Shown one piece after another: positions 43,166 to 52,224 of a DNA stretch of 64,000 nucleotides. The notes beneath the pieces are model-generated. The model searched no databases, had not been told where the DNA came from, and worked only from the letters and a program-made list of their open reading frames with translations. Both the position numbers and the translations under genes were made by a program. The stretch is from Caballeronia hypogeia (GTDB taxonomy: Bacteria > Pseudomonadota > Gammaproteobacteria > Burkholderiales > Burkholderiaceae). The stretch spans positions 1-64,000 of the forward strand of contig NZ_FCOA02000017.1 of the NCBI RefSeq assembly GCF_001544875.2, given 5' to 3'. Position 1 is the first letter of the stretch. Each line of letters opens with the position of its first letter.

Positions 43166-44131
43166 TCACATGCGACGCGATTGCGCGCCCGGCAGCATGC
43201 CCATGCGCGTCGCGTTGGCGTCGCCGAAATCGGCTGCCGCATGCTGACGGATCACGCGCGCATGCTTGCCGCGCAGCGTTTCGAAAGCCGTCGTCACGCG
43301 ACGCACGGTGAGCAACCTCTGCCACAGACGCTCGCGAAGTCCGCCGAACGGCAAGAGCGAAGGCGGCAGCACGATCGCGCCCGGTCCCCAATCCGGGCGC
43401 CAGGAGCGAGCGAGCCCCTGACGCATGAACAGCGTGAGCGTCGGCACGCCGATGCAGGACGCGAGATGCCCGAGCCCCGAATCGTTGCCGATGAACCAGG
43501 CCGATTCGGCGATCCACTTCGCGACCTCGTCAAGACGCACGAGCGCATTGACCTCATGCCCGTCCTCGCCGATATCGCCCCATGCGCCCAACTCCGTCGG
43601 CGCGACGAGGAAGCTCGGCTGCAACTGACGGCGCGTCAGCACGCGCGCGAGCGCGAGAAACTTTTCGCGCCCCCACATCTTTTCCGGATGACTGCCCGTC
43701 GGATGAATGACGACGCGATCCGCGAAACGACCGCATCCGATGTCCGCCGGCACGACCAATCCGTTCGAGCGGGTGACATCGCGCAGACCCAGCACGTTCG
43801 TCGCGATTTCGACGACCCGATCCACCATATGCTTGTGGCCGCCGTATGCCGACAAGGTCGACAGACACAGCGTCTCGCCCGTTCGGCTCAGGTTCCGCGC
43901 GTAATCGGTGGGCCTCAGTTCGAGCACCGTGTCGAACGCGTGTTGCCAGTCCCCGGGCCGTCCGACCGTCACATGCGGAAACCAGTCGGCGAGCTGCTCC
44001 GCGACCCAGCCGAACACGACAGGTCTGTAACCATTGAGGATGAGGTTGTTGACGAGGACCAGCCCGATCAGGCTGTCACCGATCGGCGACGGCAGCACCA
44101 CCGCAACCGAACGGTCATTTCGCAGTTTCAT
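43166..44131 (-). CDS. Glycosyltransferase family 9 (heptosyltransferase-like)
   Basis: A 321-residue GT-B enzyme similar to ADP-heptose:LPS heptosyltransferases. The N-terminal VVLPSPIGDSLIGLVLVNNL and the sugar-nucleotide site SAWFIGNDSGLGHLASCIG are characteristic. It probably transfers heptose or a related sugar to LPS inner core or a surface glycan. ATG 44131 has GAGA 9 nt upstream; an upstream in-frame start at 44188 is weaker. Only 13 bp separate its stop from that of the convergent GT2 gene. Confidence 0.86.
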   Translation of the reverse strand: MKLRNDRSVAVVLPSPIGDSLIGLVLVNNLILNGYRPVVFGWVAEQLADWFPHVTVGRPGDWQHAFDTVLELRPTDYARNLSRTGETLCLSTLSAYGGHKHMVDRVVEIATNVLGLRDVTRSNGLVVPADIGCGRFADRVVIHPTGSHPEKMWGREKFLALARVLTRRQLQPSFLVAPTELGAWGDIGEDGHEVNALVRLDEVAKWIAESAWFIGNDSGLGHLASCIGVPTLTLFMRQGLARSWRPDWGPGAIVLPPSLLPFGGLRERLWQRLLTVRRVTTAFETLRGKHARVIRQHAAADFGDANATRMGMLPGAQSRRM

Positions 44132-44361
44132 TCTTGGTCTCGCGGGATGGCGGGGACGATCACCGCGCTTGTTGCCACGCGATGACACCCGAACGCGGAG
44201 TGTCCCTTGTTTGCGTTACGACTTGATGTGCGTGCAAGCCGCTGTCGCCCGCAACACCTGAATCGCCCTGCATGATAGCGATGTCAGCCACGCATGACCA
44301 TAACGAATTCTTACATATTTGGTGACAGCGTCTCTTGCGTCCGGGAGCCGTCGTCCAGCGG

Positions 44362-45186
44362 TCAAAGCTTCTCGGTCTCGCCGCTTTTCGGCTGCCATTT
44401 CATGAGCCGCCGCTCGACCAGCGCCACGAGCCCGTCGAGCACGAGCGCGAAGGCCGTGAGCACGAGAATGCCGGCGAAGACCGTGTTGATGTCGAAGGTG
44501 CCTTCGGCCTGCAGGATCAGATAGCCGACGCCGCGCGCCGAGCCGAGATACTCGCCCACCACCGAACCGACGAACGCCAGCCCCACCGAGGTATGCAGGC
44601 TCGAAAACACCCAGCTCGTCGCGCTCGGCAGATAGACGTGACGCAGCAGTTGCTTGCGGTTCGCGCCCAGCATGCGCGCATTGGCCAGCACGACCGGACT
44701 CACTTCCTTCACGCCCTGATAGACGTTGAAGAACACGATGAAAAAAACCAGCGTCACGCCGAGCGCGACCTTCGACCAGATGCCGAGACCGAACCACACC
44801 GCGAAGATCGGCGCGAGAATCACGCGCGGCATCGAATTGGCGGCCTTGATGTAGGGATCGAGCAGCGCGCTGGTCATGGGCGCGAGCGCGAGCCAGAGGC
44901 CGACGCCCAGTCCGGACACCGTGCCGATCACGAATGCCAGCACGGTTTCGATCAGCGTCACCCAGAGATGGATGTAGATCTCGCCGGTCGTGAACCACTC
45001 CCAGATGCGCACCAGCACCTTCTGCGGCTCGCCGAAGAAGAACGCGGCTTTATTGGCGTCGTCGAAATAGAAAGGCGGCAGGAGCGTCGGGCTCGTCAGC
45101 ACGTACCACAAGACAAAGCACGCGAGCAGCAGCAGCCATTGCCACGCAATGAGATTCGCCCGGTTCGGGCGCAACTTGTTCCACAT
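44362..45186 (-). CDS. ABC transporter permease (SsuC/TauC-like, nitrate/sulfonate/taurine group)
   Basis: Inner-membrane permease of 274 residues with about six helices and the family coupling motif EAA-like region (LGANRKQLLRHVYLPSA). It pairs with the ATPase and periplasmic binding protein encoded just upstream, 6 bp apart. Substrates of this group include sulfonates, nitrate and pyrimidine precursors; nothing here fixes which. Confidence 0.88.
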   Translation of the reverse strand: MWNKLRPNRANLIAWQWLLLLACFVLWYVLTSPTLLPPFYFDDANKAAFFFGEPQKVLVRIWEWFTTGEIYIHLWVTLIETVLAFVIGTVSGLGVGLWLALAPMTSALLDPYIKAANSMPRVILAPIFAVWFGLGIWSKVALGVTLVFFIVFFNVYQGVKEVSPVVLANARMLGANRKQLLRHVYLPSATSWVFSSLHTSVGLAFVGSVVGEYLGSARGVGYLILQAEGTFDINTVFAGILVLTAFALVLDGLVALVERRLMKWQPKSGETEKL

Positions 45187-45192
45187 GATGTT

Positions 45193-46023
45193 TTATTCGG
45201 TGACAGCGGGCTTGAGCTGCTGTTGATAGCCCTTCAGCACTTCCTCGCGCAGCACGCCCCAGATCTGCGCATGCAATTCGACGAAGCGGGGATGCGAGCG
45301 GATTTCGGCGACATCGCGCGGACGCGGCAGATCGATCGTGAATTCACCGATCGGATGCGTGCCCGGTCCCGCTGCGAGCACCACGACGCGATCGGACATC
45401 GAAATCGCCTCGTCGAGATCGTGCGTGATGAAGAGCACGGCCTTGCGCTTCGCGGCCCACAGATCGAGCAGCTCGTTTTCCATGAGCTGGCGCGTCTGGA
45501 TGTCCAGCGCGGAGAACGGCTCGTCCATCAGGATGATGTCGGGATCGAGAATCAGCGTCTGCGCCATCGCGACGCGCTTTCTCATGCCACCCGACAACTG
45601 ATGCGGATAGCGGTCGCCGAAGCCGCCGAGACCCACGCGCTTCAGCCACTCCTCGCCGCGCGCGTCGGCTTCCTTTTTCGGCACGCCGTGGAACGCGAGG
45701 CCGGCCGTCACGTTGTCGAGCGCGGAACGCCACGGCATCAGGCCGTCGGCCTGGAACATGTAGCCCGCGCGCCGGTTGATGCCCTTCAGCTTCTCGCCGA
45801 ACACGCTTACCGTGCCCGACGATGGCTCCAGCAACCCCGCCGACACGTTGAGCAAGGTGGACTTGCCGCAGCCGGTCGGCCCGACGACGGACACGAATTC
45901 GCCCGGCGCGATGGTCAGATTCGTATCGCGGACCGCCGTGTAGCGGTCACGGCGATTCTCCCGCGAGGCGAAGGTGCAGGTGACGTCCTGCAGCGCGAGC
46001 GCCGGTTCGATAAGCGACGACAT
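45193..46023 (-). CDS. ABC transporter ATP-binding protein (nitrate/sulfonate/taurine group)
   Basis: Cytoplasmic ATPase of 276 residues energising the adjacent importer. Walker A (GPTGCGKSTLLN), ABC signature (SGGMRKRVAMAQ), Walker B (ILMDEPFSALD) and the switch histidine (LFITHDLDEAI) are all present. It starts 3 bp past the stop of the binding-protein gene and is followed after 6 bp by the permease, so one operon is clear. Confidence 0.92.
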   Translation of the reverse strand: MSSLIEPALALQDVTCTFASRENRRDRYTAVRDTNLTIAPGEFVSVVGPTGCGKSTLLNVSAGLLEPSSGTVSVFGEKLKGINRRAGYMFQADGLMPWRSALDNVTAGLAFHGVPKKEADARGEEWLKRVGLGGFGDRYPHQLSGGMRKRVAMAQTLILDPDIILMDEPFSALDIQTRQLMENELLDLWAAKRKAVLFITHDLDEAISMSDRVVVLAAGPGTHPIGEFTIDLPRPRDVAEIRSHPRFVELHAQIWGVLREEVLKGYQQQLKPAVTE

Positions 46024-46026
46024 CGA

Positions 46027-47064
46027 TCAGACCTTCACGCTCGCGAGCGCCTTCTTGGCGAAGTCGTTGGTCCACGTCTTCGACAGATCGATCGGCTTGC
46101 CTTTGACGGTTTCGTCGAAGACCTGCAGCGTCTTGAGCGAGGTCGCGGGACCGTCGGCGGGCATCAGGCCGTCCGGCGAGAGCGCTTCCTTCACGTGCTG
46201 CCAGGAATCGAGATACAGCGCGCGGTCGCCCAGCAGGAAGCTTTCCGGCACGGTCGCGATCAGGTCCTTGCCCGATGCGGTCTGGAGCCACTTCAGCGCG
46301 CGCACCATCGCGTTGGTGAGCGCCTGCGTCGTGTTCGGATTCTTCGTGATGAAGCTCTGCGATGCGTACAGGCAGCCCGCCGGCATGTTGCCGCCGAACA
46401 CCTTGACGGTATCGGCGAGCGTGCGCGTGTCGGAGACGATGCGGATTTCGCCCGCGCGATCGAGCTTGGTCATGACCGGATCGAGATTGGCGATGGCGTC
46501 GATCTGCCCGGATTCCAGCGCGGCGATCGCGCCCGCGCCGGCGCCCACGCCGATGAACGACACGTCGGTCGCCTTGAGTCCGGCTTGCGCGAGCACGAAG
46601 CTCGCCATGATGGATGTCGACGAACCCGGCGCCGTCACGCCGATCTTCTTGCCCTTCAGATCCGCGACCGACTTGTAGTTCGGCATCGTTTTCTTCGACA
46701 CGGCCAGCACGATCTGCGGCGCGCGGCCCTGCAGCACGAACTCGCGGAAGTACTGATTCTTCGCCTGCAGCAGGAGCGTGTGCTCGAACGCGCCCGACAC
46801 GACATCCGCACTGCCGCCGACCGCCGCCTGCAACGCCTTCGCGCCGCCGGCAAAATCGGAGATCTCGACGTCGAGCCCTTCGTCCTTGAAGTAATTGCGG
46901 CGCTCCGCGATGGTGAGCGGCAGATAGTAGAAAAGGTTCTTGCCGCCGACCGCGACCGACACCTTGGTCTGTTCCGGCTTGCCCTGCGCGAATGCGAGCG
47001 GCATGCCCGAAAATGCACCACTCGCGAGCACGGCGCCGCTCGCGATGAACGTTCTACGTTTCAT
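46027..47064 (-). CDS. ABC transporter periplasmic substrate-binding protein (NMT1/THI5-like)
   Basis: A 345-residue solute-binding protein with a signal peptide (MKRRTFIASGAVLASGAF, possibly Tat-type because of the RR) cleaved after FAQ near residue 27. The fold resembles SsuA/TauA proteins: YYLPLTIAERRNYFKDEGLD, GSADVVSGAFEHTLLL, GKKIGVTAPGSSTSIMASF. ATG 47064 has AGGAGA 10 nt upstream. The ligand is unknown; the CoA-transferase gene next upstream suggests an organic acid. Confidence 0.88.
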   Translation of the reverse strand: MKRRTFIASGAVLASGAFSGMPLAFAQGKPEQTKVSVAVGGKNLFYYLPLTIAERRNYFKDEGLDVEISDFAGGAKALQAAVGGSADVVSGAFEHTLLLQAKNQYFREFVLQGRAPQIVLAVSKKTMPNYKSVADLKGKKIGVTAPGSSTSIMASFVLAQAGLKATDVSFIGVGAGAGAIAALESGQIDAIANLDPVMTKLDRAGEIRIVSDTRTLADTVKVFGGNMPAGCLYASQSFITKNPNTTQALTNAMVRALKWLQTASGKDLIATVPESFLLGDRALYLDSWQHVKEALSPDGLMPADGPATSLKTLQVFDETVKGKPIDLSKTWTNDFAKKALASVKV

Positions 47065-47114
47065 CGTCTTGAGTCTCCTGAATTTTCTTGTTATCTGCGC
47101 GTCCGCCTGAGGGA

Positions 47115-48326
47115 TCAGATCACCTTGGCCGCGCGCAGCCTCGCAATATCGTCGGCATCATACCCGAGCGTTTGAAGTACTTCATCCGTGTGTTCACCGA
47201 GTTGCGGTCCGAGCCAGCGCGTTTCGCCCGGCGTTTCCGACAGCTTCGGCGTGACGTTCGGCAGCGTGATCTCGTGTCCGTCCTGCCACGGAAAGCATTG
47301 CAGCATTTGCCGCGCGATGAATTGCGGATCGGTGAACATGTCCGCGACGCTGTAGATGCGGCCGGCCGGAACGTCTGCGGCATTGAGCACCGCGAGCGCC
47401 TCGTCGATGCTGCGCGTCGAGAGCCACGCGGCGATGGCGTCGTCGATTTCCTGCGTGCGAGGCACGCGGCCGTCGTTCGAGGCGAGCGCGGGATCGTCGG
47501 CCAGGTCCGCGCGATCAATCGCGTTCATCAGGCGCTTGAAGATCGGATCGCTGTTGCCGCCGATCACGATGCTGCCATCGCGGCACGGATATGTGTTCGA
47601 CGGCACGATGCCCGGCAGCGACGCACCGGTGCGCTCGCGCACCATGCCATACACGCCGTATTCGGGCACGACGCTTTCCATCATGTTGAAGACGGCTTCG
47701 TATAGCGCGACATCGACCACCTGCCCTTTGCCGCCGTTGACCTGCTTGTGATGCAGCGCCATGAGCGCGCCGATCACGCCGTGCAGTGCGGCAATCGAAT
47801 CGCCGATGGAAATGCCGATGCGCGGCGGCGGCAACTCCGGATAACCCGTGATGTGACGCAGCCCGCCCATGGATTCGGCGATCGCGCCGAAACCCGGCCG
47901 GTCGCGATACGGCCCGGTCTGACCGTAGCCCGAAAGCCGCACCATCACGAGACCGGGATTGTCGGCGGACAGCACCTCGTAACCGAGCCCGAGCTTCTCC
48001 AGCAAACCGGGCCGGAAATTTTCGATGACGACATCGGCTTCCTTAGCGAGGCGGCGCACGATCTCCTTGCCCTCGCCGGACTTGAGATTCACCGTCACGG
48101 ATTTCTTGTTGCGCGCCTGCACCGCCCACCACAGCGACGTGCCGCCGACTTCGGGATAGAGCTTGCGCCACTTGCGCAACGGATCGCCGCCATTCGGATC
48201 TTCGATCTTGATGACTTCGGCGCCGAATTCGCCCATGAAGCGCGCGGCGAACGGTCCGGCGATGAGCGTGCCCAACTCCAGCACCTTGACGCCGGCGAGC
48301 GGCCCGGTCCCCATCGTTGCGCTCAT
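47115..48326 (-). CDS. CaiB/BaiF family (class III) CoA-transferase
   Basis: A 403-residue class III CoA-transferase, which moves CoA between organic acids (for example formyl-CoA:oxalate, succinyl-CoA:dicarboxylate). N-terminal GVKVLELGTLIAGPFAARFM is typical, and the catalytic aspartate is in the IGDSIAALHGVIGAL segment. ATG 48326 has AGGAGA 8 nt upstream. It is 50 bp upstream of the ABC importer genes, suggesting that the imported acid is activated to its CoA ester. Confidence 0.9.
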   Translation of the reverse strand: MSATMGTGPLAGVKVLELGTLIAGPFAARFMGEFGAEVIKIEDPNGGDPLRKWRKLYPEVGGTSLWWAVQARNKKSVTVNLKSGEGKEIVRRLAKEADVVIENFRPGLLEKLGLGYEVLSADNPGLVMVRLSGYGQTGPYRDRPGFGAIAESMGGLRHITGYPELPPPRIGISIGDSIAALHGVIGALMALHHKQVNGGKGQVVDVALYEAVFNMMESVVPEYGVYGMVRERTGASLPGIVPSNTYPCRDGSIVIGGNSDPIFKRLMNAIDRADLADDPALASNDGRVPRTQEIDDAIAAWLSTRSIDEALAVLNAADVPAGRIYSVADMFTDPQFIARQMLQCFPWQDGHEITLPNVTPKLSETPGETRWLGPQLGEHTDEVLQTLGYDADDIARLRAAKVI

Positions 48327-48351
48327 GGCCTTGTCTCCTGGGTGTTTTTTG

Positions 48352-48576
48352 TTAGAGCGGAATATCGAGCGGCTTGAAACGAGGCGTGCCGTCGGCTAGC
48401 GTCTCGTTGAACATCGCCGCGGGGCGCACCCACAGACCGCGCTCGTGCGGCCAGAGATGTTCGTAGACGATCATCGCCTCCTCGGTTTCCGAGTGACGCG
48501 CCACGCCGATCACGCGATACAGCCCGCCCTTGTAGTGACGATGCGTCGCAAGCGCGAGGGCTTCGGTTTCTGTCAT
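48352..48576 (-). CDS. DUF1653 family protein
   Basis: A 74-residue protein with the DUF1653 pattern (HRHYKGGLYRVIGVARHSET, MIVYEHLWPHERGLWVRP, FNETLADGTPRFKPL). Family function is unknown; members often sit near metabolism genes. ATG 48576 has AAGGA 10 nt upstream. It lies 14 bp after recR and 25 bp before the CoA-transferase gene. Confidence 0.85.
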   Translation of the reverse strand: MTETEALALATHRHYKGGLYRVIGVARHSETEEAMIVYEHLWPHERGLWVRPAAMFNETLADGTPRFKPLDIPL

Positions 48577-48590
48577 TGACTGAGATCCTT

Positions 48591-49187
48591 TCATACGGAG
48601 CGCCGGTCGAGCACCGCGCGCGCGATGGTGCCCGCATCGACATATTCGAGCTCGCCGCCGACCGGCACCCCGCGTGCGAGCCGCGTCACCTTCAGCCCCT
48701 TCGACTTGAGCGCCTGCGCGAGATAGTGCGCGGTCGCTTCGCCTTCGTTCGTGAAGTTGGTCGCGAGCACCACTTCCTGCACCACGCCGTCGAGCGCGCG
48801 GTTGATGAGGCGCTCGAAGTGGATTTCCTTCGGACCAATGCCGTCGAGCGGGCTCAGCCGCCCCATCAGCACGAAGTAGAGCCCGCGATACGTGAGCGTC
48901 TGTTCGAGCATGATCTGATCGGCCGGCGTTTCGACCACGCATAGCAAGGCCGGATCGCGCTCTTCGTCGAGGCAGACTTCGCAAATCTGCGCTTCGGTGA
49001 AGGTATTGCACTTCTCGCAATGCTTCAGATGCTCGGTCGCGAACAGGAGCGACGCCCCGAGCTTTTCGGCGCCCGCGCGGTCATGCTGCATCAGGTGATA
49101 CGCCATGCGCTGCGCCGACTTCGGTCCGACGCCGGGCAGCGCGCGCAGCGCTTCCACGAGCGCCGACAGGGCGGAAGGTTGTTTCAT
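48591..49187 (-). CDS. recR: Recombination mediator protein RecR
   Basis: Works with RecF/RecO to load RecA onto SSB-coated DNA at gaps. The 198-residue protein has an N-terminal helix-hairpin-helix (LRALPGVGPKSAQRMAYHL), a C4 zinc finger (CEKCNTFTEAQICEVC) and a Toprim domain (LCVVETPADQIMLE). Length is normal. ATG 49187 has GAGGA 5 nt upstream. The dnaX-ybaB-recR order is conserved across proteobacteria. Confidence 0.95.
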   Translation of the reverse strand: MKQPSALSALVEALRALPGVGPKSAQRMAYHLMQHDRAGAEKLGASLLFATEHLKHCEKCNTFTEAQICEVCLDEERDPALLCVVETPADQIMLEQTLTYRGLYFVLMGRLSPLDGIGPKEIHFERLINRALDGVVQEVVLATNFTNEGEATAHYLAQALKSKGLKVTRLARGVPVGGELEYVDAGTIARAVLDRRSV

Positions 49188-49226
49188 GTTTCCTCGTGAC
49201 GCGCCGGGATCGCTCCGGCGCGCGGT

Positions 49227-49553
49227 TTAGAACGGCAGCTTGAAGCCCGGCGGCATCGGCATGCCGGCGGTCATGCCGCTCATTTTCTCTTGCGTGGTGG
49301 CCTCGGCCTTGCGCACTGCGTCGTTGAACGCGGCCGCGACCAGGTCCTCGAGCATGTCCTTGTCGTCGGCGAGCAGGCTCGGGTCGATCGACACGCGCTT
49401 GACGTCGTTCTTGCAGGTCATCGTCACCTTCACGAGACCGGCGCCGGACTGGCCCTCGACCTCGATCAGCGCGAGCTGATCCTGCATCTTCTTCATGTTT
49501 TCCTGCATCTGCTGAGCCTGTTTCATCAGCCCGGCGAGTTGGTTCTTCATCAT
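49227..49553 (-). CDS. YbaB/EbfC family nucleoid-associated protein
   Basis: A 108-residue DNA-binding protein that forms tweezers-like dimers; the precise role is unclear. Family features are the N-terminal LAGLMKQAQQMQENMKKMQ and the central VEGQSGAGLVKVTM. Two ATGs begin the frame; AAGGAG lies 8 nt before the first. It is between dnaX and recR, as expected. Confidence 0.93.
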   Translation of the reverse strand: MMKNQLAGLMKQAQQMQENMKKMQDQLALIEVEGQSGAGLVKVTMTCKNDVKRVSIDPSLLADDKDMLEDLVAAAFNDAVRKAEATTQEKMSGMTAGMPMPPGFKLPF

Positions 49554-49662
49554 GGTGCGGCTCCTTCCTGGAAAACGTGTGACGGGTGAGCGCGCGGTTC
49601 ACGCGCACGCTCGGCATTCGTTGATGATGCGCGGCGTCGATTCACGCGCCGCGCCCTTCGAT

Positions 49663-51939
49663 TCACCACGGATTCGCGCCCGATGCGGAAATCGGCCTGA
49701 TCGAACCCTGCACAATGCTGGCGCCGAAATCGCGGATGAGCGATCGCACGAACGGGTCCTGCTGGATCTCCTGCTCGGCTTCGTGCTGACGCTTCGCGCG
49801 TTCGGCTGCGTCGAGCGCGGCGGCGGTGCGGCGCGCCGGCCCGACGTTCACGGTGACTTCGATCGCGCGGCCGAGCCTTTCGGTGAGCGCGGCCGTGAGT
49901 TTCGTCACGTGCGAGGCGTCGGTGTACATCTGCACCGCGACCGCGAGCGTGACGGAATTCGCGGCGCACGCAGTCAGTTCGCTGTTGAACGCGAGCTGAT
50001 ACGCGACGCCCTTCAACGGCAGATCGACGGCGAGCGCGGGCCATTCGACGTTGACGCCGAGCGCGTCGAGCGGCACGGCGGGCGGCAACTGCGTAGCGTC
50101 GATTCTGGGCGGCGGCGCCGATTTCGGCGCGGGCTCGCTGTTGCCGAAGCGCATGTCGTCCGGGCCGCTGTCGAACGCGGGCACGAAACCGTCGTCCGGC
50201 GGCATGAAGTACTCGGCTTCCGATCCCGGCGGCGGGTAATCATCCGCCGGCATATCTTCCCAGGGCGGAACCACATTCGCCTTGCCGGCGTTGCTCGCGG
50301 CGGGCCTGGGTTCGGGTGCGGACGGCGCGGGTGGCGCACGTCGGGGCGTCGGAACCTGAACCTGCACGGTCGGTTTCGCGGCAGGCTTCGGCATCGCGGG
50401 CGCGGCCGCTTGCGCTGCCGGCGCCCCGCGCGCGCCTCGGTCCGAAGAAATGCGCATGCCCGCGCTGCGCAGCACGTCCAGCGCAGCGCTCGCGCCGCCT
50501 GCTGCGCGGGGGGCGTTCGTGGCTTGCTCCTCCAGCGCGCGTGCGGCAGGCGCCGCAGCCTCGTCGGCGGCTTGCCGCGCGGCCTTCGGAACGGGTGCGG
50601 GTTTCGCGGGTACGGGCTCGCTCGTCTCGACGGTCGCCTCAGCTTGCGCCGTTTCAGCGGCGACTTCCTTTGCAGGCGCCGGTTTCGTCTCGACAGCATC
50701 GGGTTCCGCTGCCGGCATCGGCACCGGCGCTTTCGCTACGGGCGCGGGCGCGACCGCGCGCTCCGCCATCGCGCCCGCGAGCGCGGCGCCACGCGCCGGC
50801 TTGGCGCCCGAAGGCGCGCTCACCGCGACGCCACCGCCGCCTCCGCCGGGGCCGCCCGCTGGCTCGAATGCGAGCATGCGCAGCAGCGTCATCGTGAAGC
50901 CGGCGTATTCGTCGGGCGCGAGGCCGAGCTCGCTACGGCCCACGGTTGCGATCTGATAGAAGAGCTGGACTTGCTCGGCGGCGAGGGTATCGGCGAAGCG
51001 GCGGATATCGGCGGCCTCGGGCCATTCATCCAGTACCGACGAAGGCGCGAACTGCGCCCACGCGATCCGGTGCAGAAGGCTCGCGAGATCCTGCAGCGCG
51101 GTGGAAAACGACAGGCTGCGCAGCGCCATTTCGTCGGCGATCGCAAGCAGGCTCGCGCCATCGCTCGTGGCGAGAGCGTCGATGAGACGGATAAGATAGC
51201 TTTGATCGAGCGCGCCCAGCATGCCGCGCACGGCCTCCTCGGTGACTTCGCTCGACGAATAAGCGATCGCCTGATCGGTCAGCGAAAGCGCGTCGCGCAT
51301 GGAGCCATCCGCTGCGCGCGACAAAAGCCGCAGCGCCTGTGACTCGAACGCGATGCTCTCCTGCTGAAGAATATTCTCCAGATGCGACACGATATGCCCC
51401 GCCGGCATCTGCTTCATATTGAACTGCAGGCAGCGCGAGAGCACGGTGACCGGAATCTTCTGCGGATCGGTCGTCGCGAGAATGAACTTCATGTGCGGCG
51501 GCGGCTCTTCGAGCGTTTTCAACATTGCGTTGAACGCTTCTTTCGTGAGCATGTGCACTTCGTCGATCATATAGACCTTGAAGCGCGCATCGACGGGCGC
51601 ATACACCGCGCGTTCCAGCAGCGTGCGCATGTCGTCGATGCCGCGGTTGCTCGCCGCATCCATTTCGACGTAGTCGACGAAACGCCCTTCGTCGATTTCC
51701 CGGCACGCACGGCACACGCCGCACGGCTTAGAGGTCACGCCGGTTTCACAATTGAGCGCCTTCGCGAAGATGCGCGAGAGCGTCGTTTTGCCGACGCCGC
51801 GCGTGCCCGTGAACAGATAGGCGTGATGCAGGCGGCCGCCGTCGAGCGCGTGCGTGAGCGCACGGACGACGTGCTCCTGGCCGACGAGCGACTCGAACGA
51901 TTTCGGCCGCCACTTGCGTGCGAGAACTTGATAGGTCAT
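49663..51939 (-). CDS. dnaX: DNA polymerase III subunit gamma/tau
   Basis: AAA+ clamp-loader subunit that organises the replisome. The first 370 residues hold the ATPase: Walker A (GTRGVGKTTLSR), zinc finger (CETGVTSKPCGVCRAC), Walker B (MIDEVHML), and SRC motif (LSRCLQFNMK). A long Ala/Pro-rich linker of about 200 residues then leads to a C-terminal tau-like domain. Start ATG 51939 (MTYQVLARKWRPKSF) is clear; an upstream frame extension is not conserved. I did not see a clear frameshift slippery site for a short gamma form. The gene is next to the SRP RNA and leads the ybaB-recR run. Confidence 0.94.
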   Translation of the reverse strand: MTYQVLARKWRPKSFESLVGQEHVVRALTHALDGGRLHHAYLFTGTRGVGKTTLSRIFAKALNCETGVTSKPCGVCRACREIDEGRFVDYVEMDAASNRGIDDMRTLLERAVYAPVDARFKVYMIDEVHMLTKEAFNAMLKTLEEPPPHMKFILATTDPQKIPVTVLSRCLQFNMKQMPAGHIVSHLENILQQESIAFESQALRLLSRAADGSMRDALSLTDQAIAYSSSEVTEEAVRGMLGALDQSYLIRLIDALATSDGASLLAIADEMALRSLSFSTALQDLASLLHRIAWAQFAPSSVLDEWPEAADIRRFADTLAAEQVQLFYQIATVGRSELGLAPDEYAGFTMTLLRMLAFEPAGGPGGGGGGVAVSAPSGAKPARGAALAGAMAERAVAPAPVAKAPVPMPAAEPDAVETKPAPAKEVAAETAQAEATVETSEPVPAKPAPVPKAARQAADEAAAPAARALEEQATNAPRAAGGASAALDVLRSAGMRISSDRGARGAPAAQAAAPAMPKPAAKPTVQVQVPTPRRAPPAPSAPEPRPAASNAGKANVVPPWEDMPADDYPPPGSEAEYFMPPDDGFVPAFDSGPDDMRFGNSEPAPKSAPPPRIDATQLPPAVPLDALGVNVEWPALAVDLPLKGVAYQLAFNSELTACAANSVTLAVAVQMYTDASHVTKLTAALTERLGRAIEVTVNVGPARRTAAALDAAERAKRQHEAEQEIQQDPFVRSLIRDFGASIVQGSIRPISASGANPW

Positions 51940-52128
51940 GCGCGAAATTGTATCAGCAACGCCCGCGCGCAAACTCCGCCCCAGAGGCCCGCAAGCCCGC
52001 GCAAAGCAGGCACTTTCGCGCGACGAAAATGCACGAGCGCACCGCATGCAAATGGCGCGAATCCGACGAGTAAATCAGGGAATGCTGCAGCAGAAGCTAC
52101 GGAGACAAAGCAGAGAAAAGCGGAAGGT

Positions 52129-52224
52129 GACGAGCCCGACCCTCGGCACTGGTGGAAAGCGGCTGTGGCTGCTTCGTTCCCGACCTGACCAGGTTGACCG
52201 CGCCACCATGCGAGGAGGCCCGTC
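52129..52224 (-). ncRNA. ffs: 4.5S RNA of the signal recognition particle (small bacterial SRP RNA)
   Basis: On the minus strand the conserved core GGTCAGGTCGGGAACGAAGC, followed by AGCCAC, matches the GGAA-tetraloop/Ffh-binding region. Long arms close the hairpin: GACGGGC...GCTCGTC, and CCTCGCATGGTGG with CCACCAGTGCCGAGG. About 96 nt, the usual length. It pairs with Ffh to target membrane proteins. A TACAAT -10 box lies 7 bp before the predicted 5' end. Confidence 0.93.

Noticed and set aside
44335..47175. A 946-codon plus-strand frame opposite the ABC transporter genes
   Set aside because: The minus-strand genes have clear families and motifs; the opposite frame is Arg/His/Glu-rich with none.
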